From Bacteroidota bacterium (GTDB lineage Bacteria; Bacteroidota; Bacteroidia; Bacteroidales; B39-G9), in assembly GCA_003648455.1 (NCBI GenBank), contig QMPG01000119.1:1-8746 (forward strand): DNA of 8,746 nucleotides, read 5' to 3'. This document shows positions 1-5,964 of the stretch, piece after piece. The notes under the pieces are model-generated. The model was not told where the DNA came from, ran no database searches, and was given only the letters and a program-made list of their open reading frames with translations. Both the position numbers and the translations under genes were made by a program. Positions within the stretch are counted from its first letter, which is position 1. Every line of letters starts with the position of its first letter.

Positions 1-890
1 CCGAATAATCCGAAACGGAATACCCAAGCAAACATACTCATAAGCATAACCTTTTTAATACCAAATTTTTTCAAAAAGAAAGGAATGGTTAAAATAAATA
101 ATGTTTCTGACATTTGTGATATAGACATCAAAATACCGGGGTGCTTAACAGCAAAAGCGTCTGGAAATTTTCCTGCAAAATCGTGAAGAAAAGGCTCTCC
201 AAAAGTGTTGGTTATTTGTAGTGCAGCACCTAGAAGCAATGAAAATATAAAAAATATTGTCATCTTACGTTGCTTAAATAATACTAAAGCATCTAAGCCA
301 AGAGCTGTTATAAAAGAACCTCCTTTTGTGGTATTTCCCGGACGACATTTTGGCATTGTAAAGGCATAAACACCTAAAAATAATGACGCACCTGAACTAA
401 CGTACAACTGCATTGGACTAACTGTCCAGCCTGCAAAATCAATTACCCACATTGCAGTAATAAAACCTATAGTTCCCCAAACTCTAATTGGTGGAAAATC
501 TTTTATTATATCATAACCTTTTTGTTCTAAAATACTATATGAAACAGTATTGTCAAGTGCAATTGTTGGCATATAAAAAAGTGAGATACCCAGCATAATA
601 ATATACATTGAACCAAAATCTGTAGCCTGTGATGCTAAAAACAACAAAACCGCTCCAATAATATGGCTCATCCCAAAGACTCTTTCGGCATTAACCCATT
701 TATCTGCAATAATCCCCATTAAAGCAGGCATAAATAATGAGGCAATCCCCATTGTTGCATAAATGCTACCTACCTGACCACCAGTAAATTTTAAGGTTAC
801 AATCATATAACCACCAAGAGAAATTAACCATGCACCCCATACAAAAAATTGTAAGAAATTCATGAAAGTTAAACGTACCTTAATTCCCAT
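1..890 (-). CDS. nupG: Nucleoside:H+ symporter, NupG family (partial, C-terminus beyond left edge)
   Basis: This is a major facilitator superfamily permease that imports nucleosides with protons across the inner membrane. The reading frame starts at the ATG at 890 and stays open to base 1, giving 296 whole codons of a protein usually near 420 residues, so roughly the last third is missing. It resembles E. coli NupG closely along its length as I recall that sequence: FVWGAWLISLGGYM near residues 16-29, FMPALMGIIADKW at 53-65, DFPPIRVWGTIGF at 131-143, LQITN at 224-228 and SISQMSETLFILTIPFF at 256-272. Residues I recall as nucleoside-contacting in NupG have equivalents here: R136, T140, F143, Q225, N228 and the Glu of SETLF (E262). 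The start is supported by an AAGGA Shine-Dalgarno 7 bases upstream. It follows the DAHP synthase gene on the same strand after a 129-base gap that holds a candidate promoter, so it is probably transcribed separately. A xanthosine permease (XapB) is the main alternative within the family. Confidence 0.9.
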   Translation of the reverse strand, partial: MGIKVRLTFMNFLQFFVWGAWLISLGGYMIVTLKFTGGQVGSIYATMGIASLFMPALMGIIADKWVNAERVFGMSHIIGAVLLFLASQATDFGSMYIIMLGISLFYMPTIALDNTVSYSILEQKGYDIIKDFPPIRVWGTIGFITAMWVIDFAGWTVSPMQLYVSSGASLFLGVYAFTMPKCRPGNTTKGGSFITALGLDALVLFKQRKMTIFFIFSLLLGAALQITNTFGEPFLHDFAGKFPDAFAVKHPGILMSISQMSETLFILTIPFFLKKFGIKKVMLMSMFAWVFRFGLF

Positions 891-897
891 AATATAT

Positions 898-902
898 TCC
901 TT
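898..902 (-). promoter_or_regulatory. Shine-Dalgarno site of the nupG-like gene
   Basis: On the minus strand the sequence reads GAAGGA, then ATATATT, then ATG, giving an AGGA core 7 bases from the start. It fixes the start at 890. It stands out because none of the other four complete genes here has a comparable purine-rich site, as is usual in Bacteroidota. Confidence 0.6.
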
Positions 903-1000
903 CTTTTTTAATTTATTATTTATTATTTATATTGTTTTAATTATTTTTTAAAATCTTATTTTTTTGAATAATCAAGATTACGTCACAAAAAAGCGAACAG

Positions 1001-1008
1001 CAAATGTA
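1001..1008 (-). promoter_or_regulatory. Candidate Bacteroidota -7 promoter element for the nupG-like gene
   Basis: The minus strand reads TACATTTG, an exact match to the TAnnTTTG -7 consensus used by the primary sigma factor of this phylum. It lies just past the stop codon of the DAHP synthase gene, and a transcript starting about 7 bases downstream would have a leader of about 100 bases, AT-rich and without an obvious riboswitch fold. I found no clear TTG at the -33 position, so the call rests on one element. Confidence 0.4.
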
Positions 1009-1019
1009 AATAAAATTTA

Positions 1020-2111
1020 TTAATTATTCATTATATCATCTTGTTTTTGAATAGACTCTTTGTGGATAAGTTGCATAATTTTTTTTATTAAATTTTTAGA
1101 CAAGCCATGTTTTAACCCGAATTTTATTCTTGAATTAATTATTTTCTCCCAACGAGCCAGCTGTAAAATTGTAACATCATTGTTCTTTTTATAAACGCCT
1201 ATTTGTTTAACAATTTCCATTCTTTGAGCAAGCAATTCTATTAATTGCGTATCGATAGAATCAATCTGCTCACGATATTTTTCAATTGAATTAATAAAGT
1301 TAAAATTATTAGAAACAGGTGTTCTTACAACTAAAGAATCAAGCATTGATTTAAGCTCTTCGGGTAAGATTTGTTGATTTGAATCTGTTAATGCTTCTGC
1401 AGGATTAATATGCGACTCAATCATTAAACCATCCATATCGAGGTCGAGTGCTTTTTGCGAAATTTCATAAATGTATTTTTGCTTTCCTGCAATATGACTT
1501 GGGTCACAAATTATTGAAAGATTATGAAAATTGCGTTTTAGCTCAATTGGCACTTCCCATTTTGGTATATTTCGAAGAGATGTAAGTTCAAAAGGGAAAA
1601 AACCACGATGAATAGCAGCCAGTTTGTTTATTCCAATTTTGTTAAATCTTTCAATTGCACCAATCCAAAGGTTAATATCAGGATTAATGGGGTTTTTTAT
1701 CATTACCGGAATATCAACACCTTTTAACGCTTGTGCAAGCTCACTAATAGAAAACGGATTTGATGTTGTACGTGCACCAATCCACAAAATATCGACTCCA
1801 TATTTTAAACATTTTTCAACATGTTCGGGTGTAGCAACTTCAACAGTTGTTAATAAATCGGTTTGTTCTTTTGCATTTTTCAGCCAAATTAATCCTTTTT
1901 CGCCAACACCTTCGAAATTAACCGGACGAGTTCGGGGTTTCCAGATACCTGCTCTAAAAACCTGAACCTCGCCTGTATTTTTAATTGCTTTTGCAGTTTC
2001 AACAAGCTGGTTCTCTGTTTCTGCACTACACGGTCCGCTTATAATTACCGGCTTATTGTTTAGCTGTTTAAACCACTTATTAATTGGAATAATATTTTGA
2101 GATGTTTCCAT
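1020..2111 (-). CDS. Bifunctional DAHP synthase / chorismate mutase (AroQ type)
   Basis: This enzyme condenses phosphoenolpyruvate and erythrose 4-phosphate to DAHP, the first shikimate step, and also converts chorismate to prephenate. Residues about 18-260 form the short TIM-barrel synthase: GPCSAE (26-31), KPRTRP (58-63), GART (112-115), KNP (139-141), HRG (168-170), DPSH (203-206), IESH (231-234) and D243. The expected metal ligands C28, H206, E232 and D243 are all present. Residues about 274-357 form an all-helical AroQ mutase that aligns without gaps to the E. coli domain as I recall it. R280, R297, K308, R320, S353 and Q357 match E. coli R11, R28, K39, R51, S84 and Q88, while E. coli D48 and E52 become Q317 and W321. 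In related fusions the mutase domain also mediates feedback inhibition by prephenate; that role here is inferred. The length of 363 residues fits the family. It has its own candidate promoter 23 bases upstream. The usual aromatic neighbours (prephenate dehydratase, aminotransferase, prephenate dehydrogenase) are absent on both sides. Confidence 0.95.
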   Translation of the reverse strand: METSQNIIPINKWFKQLNNKPVIISGPCSAETENQLVETAKAIKNTGEVQVFRAGIWKPRTRPVNFEGVGEKGLIWLKNAKEQTDLLTTVEVATPEHVEKCLKYGVDILWIGARTTSNPFSISELAQALKGVDIPVMIKNPINPDINLWIGAIERFNKIGINKLAAIHRGFFPFELTSLRNIPKWEVPIELKRNFHNLSIICDPSHIAGKQKYIYEISQKALDLDMDGLMIESHINPAEALTDSNQQILPEELKSMLDSLVVRTPVSNNFNFINSIEKYREQIDSIDTQLIELLAQRMEIVKQIGVYKKNNDVTILQLARWEKIINSRIKFGLKHGLSKNLIKKIMQLIHKESIQKQDDIMNN

Positions 2112-2133
2112 TTTCTGACTGTTTTTTACAACG

Positions 2134-2141
2134 CAAAATTA
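2134..2141 (-). promoter_or_regulatory. Candidate -7 promoter element for the DAHP synthase gene
   Basis: The minus strand reads TAATTTTG, an exact TAnnTTTG match, 22 bases before the start codon at 2111. Transcription from about 2127 would give a leader of about 15 bases. The element overlaps the TAA stop codon of the upstream membrane-protein gene. No convincing TTG is seen at the -33 position, so this is a partial match. Confidence 0.4.
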
Positions 2142-3503
2142 ATAAAATATTGCAGTATTATCTTTTTTTGTTTTTTGTTTATTTTGCCTATTAAATCTAT
2201 AATTAATAATAAACAAACCAGCTAAAAAAAAGGGTATTGCAGGAATTTTATACCTAACTAAAGCTCCAAAATTTGAAGTTGACAAGCCAACAGAGAAAGC
2301 AAATGTGATAGAAAAAATAAAACAAAAAAGAATAACAGTATCTTTTGAGATTAACTTAAAACTAAAAAAAAGACCGGACCTAAAAACCACATAAAAAGTT
2401 AAAATTAACAATAAAAAATTTTCAACCCCTGACAGTAACATAACAGGATTTCGACTTTCCCATATAAAGGGACGATACAATCCTGCAACAATTGCCTCCG
2501 GAGATTTTTTTATTACTCCAATTAATGTGGGCTCAAAACTTCCTATATCAAAAGAATTACCTTGATAATACTCTCTTTTTAAATCGTCTTGGGTGATTTG
2601 TGCCTTTTCTAAAATTTTGTCAATAGAACTATAATCACCACCTATTGTAGAACCAATCTGAAAAATTAAATAACTCCCACCTCCCCAAATTATAATTATA
2701 AAAAATGGAAGCATTATTGCTCTTATAAAAAAACTTTTTATTTTATGCAACCGGTTAAATGTAAGCCAAATAAACATTGCAACTAATAAAGAAAAAAAGA
2801 TATATGGCTTTAACGATATTAAAACATATATGCAAATAAATGATACTATAACATTTGATATAATTTTTTCTTTTTTAATAAAAATTTTATAGAAACTATA
2901 AGTTAACCATGCTGCAGCAGACAAAGTAAAAGAATCTTTTAAAATACCTGAACCCCAAAAAATAACAGAAGGGACAAATAAAACAGACAATGCAAATTCT
3001 TTTTTTAATCGAGGAAATAGCATATAAAAAAAACGATATAAACGCCACATTCCAATATAAGTAAATACTGCTACCAAAATTGATGTTAAATAAAAACAAC
3101 GAAAACCAAAAACTGTAAACAAACTAACAAAACGAACTACTCCAAAGGCTTTTGGGTCATTATAAAAATATGGCCAACCTGTTGTTGAATCGAAAAAAGA
3201 ATAATTCTCAGGAGTGAGATTTCCAAAAAATATTGATAAATAAGCTGACGGACTTTTAAACAAAAGCTTACCCAAAGCAACCGCACTTTTAAAATAAGCT
3301 GTTGTATCGCCACCATCGTAATAAACTGTATAAATAACACAAACGCTTATTGCTCCAAAAACTTTTGCTAAAAGTCCCCATGTATAAAAATTATATTCCG
3401 GATGTCGCAATCTGTTTTTTTGCTTTATTCTATTAGCAAACAAAAAAATGATTGTTAAATAAACCGGTGTTAATACTATATCCCAAATTGATAAAAATTC
3501 CAT
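2139..3503 (-). CDS. Uncharacterised polytopic membrane protein, GT-C / polysaccharide polymerase-like
   Basis: I do not recognise a named family for this 454-residue protein. It has about ten to eleven hydrophobic segments, near residues 7-24, 42-61, 119-135, 137-161, 170-188, 191-208, 216-232, 234-250, 259-283, 355-375, 389-408 and 418-435. Hydrophilic loops fall at about 62-118 and 284-354, and the tail is lysine-rich and probably cytoplasmic. Notable motifs are DGGDT (63-67) just after the second helix, FWGSGILKDS (182-191), LKPY (231-234), RPFIWE (344-349) and NFGALVRYKIP (411-421). An acidic motif in the first large loop plus a second long loop is the plan seen in GT-C glycosyltransferases and O-antigen polymerases, which use lipid-linked sugars at the outer face of the inner membrane. 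The divergent glycosyltransferase genes support a role in envelope glycan assembly, but this is inference. The start at 3503 places the first helix at the N-terminus; no Shine-Dalgarno is seen. No frameshift is visible despite several A8 runs. Confidence 0.75.
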   Translation of the reverse strand: MEFLSIWDIVLTPVYLTIIFLFANRIKQKNRLRHPEYNFYTWGLLAKVFGAISVCVIYTVYYDGGDTTAYFKSAVALGKLLFKSPSAYLSIFFGNLTPENYSFFDSTTGWPYFYNDPKAFGVVRFVSLFTVFGFRCFYLTSILVAVFTYIGMWRLYRFFYMLFPRLKKEFALSVLFVPSVIFWGSGILKDSFTLSAAAWLTYSFYKIFIKKEKIISNVIVSFICIYVLISLKPYIFFSLLVAMFIWLTFNRLHKIKSFFIRAIMLPFFIIIIWGGGSYLIFQIGSTIGGDYSSIDKILEKAQITQDDLKREYYQGNSFDIGSFEPTLIGVIKKSPEAIVAGLYRPFIWESRNPVMLLSGVENFLLLILTFYVVFRSGLFFSFKLISKDTVILFCFIFSITFAFSVGLSTSNFGALVRYKIPAIPFFLAGLFIINYRFNRQNKQKTKKDNTAIFY

Positions 3504-3518
3504 ATATTTTTCAGAAAC

Positions 3519-3539
3519 AATTAGAATAAAGTTCTAATT
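3519..3539. repeat. Perfect 8-bp inverted repeat in the divergent intergenic region
   Basis: AATTAGAA and TTCTAATT flank a 5-base spacer, TAAAG. The repeat starts 16 bases upstream of the membrane-protein start at 3503, in the region that must hold the promoter and leader of that gene. It is followed on the plus strand by a T-run, but no plus-strand gene lies upstream to be terminated, and its stem has only two G-C pairs. An operator for a dimeric regulator or a leader hairpin are the main possibilities; chance in AT-rich DNA is not excluded. Confidence 0.35.
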
Positions 3540-3550
3540 TTTTCTCATTT

Positions 3551-3585
3551 TTGCGTTAATTTATAATTTTTATGTGTAAATTTTG
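3551..3585 (+). promoter_or_regulatory. Weak candidate promoter for the glycosyltransferase operon
   Basis: A TTG at 3551-3553 and TAAATTTTG at 3577-3585 are separated by 23 bases. This resembles the Bacteroidota TTG/TAnnTTTG promoter, but the -7 element carries one extra base between TA and TTTG. A start near 3592 would give a leader of about 20 bases before the ATG at 3612. It is the best candidate in the gap but is not an exact match. Confidence 0.25.
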
Positions 3586-3611
3586 AGGTTTGTAAGTTAT
3601 AAATTTTTTCA

Positions 3612-4841
3612 ATGAATAAAAAAATATTGTATATATCGTATGATGGCATGACAGACCCTCTAGGTCAGTCGCAAGTAATTCCCTATCTAATTGGCTTACA
3701 AAAGAAGAATTTTGATATAACAATCTTAAGTGCCGAAAAACAAAAAAATTACTCATTACATAATAAAAAAATTGAAAAACTTCTTGGGGCAAACAATATT
3801 AAGTGGGAAAAGATTTATTACACAAAAAAGCCTCCAATAATATCAACAGTATTCGATATTTATAAATTAATTACAAAAACGAAAAGACTCTACAAAAAAG
3901 AAAAATTCAACATTATTCATTGCCGAAGTTACATAGCTGCTTTTGCAGGAAATTATATGAAAAAAAAATATAAGGTAAGTTTTATTTTCGACATGAGAGG
4001 CTTTTATGCTGATGAGCGTGTTGATGGGAATATTTGGAATACAAACAATTTTGTTTTTAGAACGGTTTATAATTTTTTCAAAAGAAAAGAAACGCAATTT
4101 TTAAAAAACGCCGACTATACAATTAGCTTAACAAATGCTGCAAAAAATATTATTTATGATTGGGAAGAATTTAAAAATAAAAAACCGCCCATTGAAGTAA
4201 TTCCGTGTTGTGCTGACTTGTCTTTATTTTCACCCGAAAACATATCAAAATCAAAAGTAAAATTCTATAAAGATAAACTTGGAATTGCAGAAGACGATTT
4301 TGTTATTTCTTATCTCGGATCAATAGGAACATGGTATTTGCTCGACGAGATGCTAATATTTTTTAAGCGACTCTTAATAAAAAAGCCAAATGCAAAATTT
4401 CTCTTTATCTCTTATGACGATGCTAATCTGATAAAAAAATCTGCAATAAAAAACACTGTTCCACTTGACAAAATAATTATCAAAAAAGCTGAGAGAGAAG
4501 ATGTTTCAAGCTTGCTTAGTATTAGTAACATATCAATATTTTTTATCAAACCGGTTTTTTCGAAAAAGGCTTCTTCACCTACAAAACTGGCAGAAATTAT
4601 GGGCATGGGGATTCCAATTATTTGCAATTCAAATGTTGGTGATGTTGACGAGATAATTAATAAAACACAGGCAGGACTGATTATTAATAACTTTTCAATT
4701 AACGAATTTGATAAAATTATTGATAGTATTGATGAAAATATCAAAATTTCTAAGGAAAAAATTATAAATTCGGCACAAAAAAATTTCTCTTTACAGATGG
4801 GTATTGAAAAATATGCCAATATTTACAACACACTGAAATAA
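3612..4841 (+). CDS. Glycosyltransferase, GT-B fold (GT4-like)
   Basis: This is a probable cytoplasmic transferase moving a sugar from a nucleotide donor to a lipid-linked or glycan acceptor; neither substrate can be read from the sequence. The 409-residue length is normal for the fold. The N-terminal acceptor domain starts with a Rossmann strand (KKILYISYDGM, residues 3-13) and the glycine loop DPLGQSQV (15-22), followed by DMRGFYADE (127-135). The linker strand VIPCCADLSLF (196-206) leads into the C-terminal donor domain, which has YLGSIGTWY (234-242) and SPTKLAEIMGMGIPII (322-337). The second glutamate of the GT4 EX7E signature is E328; the first is replaced by A320, as happens in GT4 subgroups with a P-T-K-L-x-E motif. 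The start has no Shine-Dalgarno. It is the first gene of a plus-strand unit, 2 bases before the next transferase, so co-transcription and perhaps translational coupling are very likely. Confidence 0.9.
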   Translation: MNKKILYISYDGMTDPLGQSQVIPYLIGLQKKNFDITILSAEKQKNYSLHNKKIEKLLGANNIKWEKIYYTKKPPIISTVFDIYKLITKTKRLYKKEKFNIIHCRSYIAAFAGNYMKKKYKVSFIFDMRGFYADERVDGNIWNTNNFVFRTVYNFFKRKETQFLKNADYTISLTNAAKNIIYDWEEFKNKKPPIEVIPCCADLSLFSPENISKSKVKFYKDKLGIAEDDFVISYLGSIGTWYLLDEMLIFFKRLLIKKPNAKFLFISYDDANLIKKSAIKNTVPLDKIIIKKAEREDVSSLLSISNISIFFIKPVFSKKASSPTKLAEIMGMGIPIICNSNVGDVDEIINKTQAGLIINNFSINEFDKIIDSIDENIKISKEKIINSAQKNFSLQMGIEKYANIYNTLK

Positions 4842-4843
4842 TA

Positions 4844-5932
4844 ATGAAAAAAATTTTATTTATAGTACCACACCGAAAAAACCGCTCTCCGGGTCAACGC
4901 TTTCGATTTGAGCAATATTTAATTTTTTTATCAGAAAATGGATACAAGATAACTTTCTCAAACATTATTTCGGAAAAAGACGATAAATTATTTTACAGCA
5001 AAAAGAAATATTTTTCAAAATTTATTATCCTGATAAAAAGTTTCTTAAAAAGAATTGGAGATGTTTTTCGCTTATCAAATTACGATGCAATATTCATTTA
5101 CCGCGAAGCATTTATGTTAGGAACAACAATTTTTGAAAAGCTAATGTCATTATCAAAGGCGAAAATTATTTACGATTTTGACGATGCAATCTGGCTAAAC
5201 GATGTGTCGGATGGAAACGAAAATCTTAAATGGCTAAAAAAACCTGGAAAAACAGCCAAAATAATTAAATACTCCGATTTAATTTTTGCCGGCAATAAAT
5301 ACCTGTCCGACTATGCAAAACAATTTAATCATAATGTAAAAATTATACCAACAACTATTGATACTAATTATCACAAAAAAAGAAACACAAACAAAAGAAA
5401 CACTTCAATTTGCATTGGATGGACAGGCACAAGCACAACACTGAAACATTTTGAGACCGCTTTGCCAATGCTTAGGGAGATAAAACAAAAGTATGGCGAT
5501 AAAATTTATTTCAAGCTTATTGTTGATTTTCCATACTCGGTTAAAGACCTCAATATTAAAGCCACACAATGGAATTTAGAAACTGAAATTGAAGACTTGT
5601 GTGAATTCGATATTGGGATTATGCCTTTGCCAAATGATAAATGGGCAAAAGGGAAATGTGGTTTTAAAGGATTACAATATATGGCTCTGGAAATCCCTAC
5701 AATTATGTCGCCTGTAGGTGTAAATACCCAAATTATAAACGATGGAGGAAATGGATTTCTTGCCGAAACCAATGAGCAATGGCTTGAGAAACTTTCGGCT
5801 TTAATAGAATCAAATGACTTGCGAGAAAAACTAGGCAAAGCCGGCAGACAAACTATTATTAAAAACTATTCGGTTGATTCTCAAAAAATAAAATATTTAA
5901 ATTACTTCAACGAGATTATTGATGAAAAATAA
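4844..5932 (+). CDS. Glycosyltransferase, GT-B fold (GT4-like), second of a pair
   Basis: This is a second probable sugar transferase for an envelope glycan; donor and acceptor are unknown. Its 362 residues start with a Rossmann strand (KKILFIVPH, 2-10) and SPGQRFRFEQY (15-25). A basic, hydrophobic stretch near 55-76 could hold the protein to the inner face of the membrane. YDFDDAIW (110-117) ends the N-terminal domain region, IIPTTID (167-173) forms the linker, and IGWTGTSTTLKH (191-202) opens the donor domain. The donor site is IMPLPNDKWAKGKCGFKGL (259-277) followed by QYMALEIP (278-285). By alignment with the EX7E motif both glutamates are missing (G270 and Q278). The KGKCGFK..QYMA pattern recurs in a GT4 subgroup, so this probably marks the subgroup rather than an inactive enzyme. 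It starts 2 bases after the preceding stop and is followed after 32 bases by the beta-barrel gene. Confidence 0.88.
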   Translation: MKKILFIVPHRKNRSPGQRFRFEQYLIFLSENGYKITFSNIISEKDDKLFYSKKKYFSKFIILIKSFLKRIGDVFRLSNYDAIFIYREAFMLGTTIFEKLMSLSKAKIIYDFDDAIWLNDVSDGNENLKWLKKPGKTAKIIKYSDLIFAGNKYLSDYAKQFNHNVKIIPTTIDTNYHKKRNTNKRNTSICIGWTGTSTTLKHFETALPMLREIKQKYGDKIYFKLIVDFPYSVKDLNIKATQWNLETEIEDLCEFDIGIMPLPNDKWAKGKCGFKGLQYMALEIPTIMSPVGVNTQIINDGGNGFLAETNEQWLEKLSALIESNDLREKLGKAGRQTIIKNYSVDSQKIKYLNYFNEIIDEK

Positions 5933-5964
5933 AAATTCACTTTTTAACTTAAAACATTAAATAA

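Noticed and set aside
991..1019. Possible terminator after the DAHP synthase gene
   Set aside because: On the minus strand there is a T-run after GCTGTTCGC, but no stem longer than about 2 bp can be formed before it.
1624..1965. Plus-strand reading frame of 113 codons
   Set aside because: It lies wholly antisense to conserved DAHP synthase coding sequence and has no ribosome binding site or recognisable domain.
3558..3605. Distant 9-bp inverted repeat AATTTATAA / TTATAAATT
   Set aside because: The arms are purely A and T and 30 bases apart in very AT-rich DNA; this is expected by chance.
3960..3968. A9 run inside the first glycosyltransferase, as a possible phase-variation or slippage site
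   Set aside because: The frame is intact through it, and similar A7-A8 runs occur repeatedly in neighbouring genes (for example 2224-2231 and 3027-3034), so base composition explains it. Reads showing length variation would reopen the question.
4412..4819. Minus-strand reading frame of 135 codons
   Set aside because: It is antisense to the donor domain of the first glycosyltransferase, including the conserved SPTKLAE motif, so it is a shadow frame.
5506..5838. Minus-strand reading frame of 110 codons
   Set aside because: It is antisense to the donor site of the second glycosyltransferase and has no independent coding signal.
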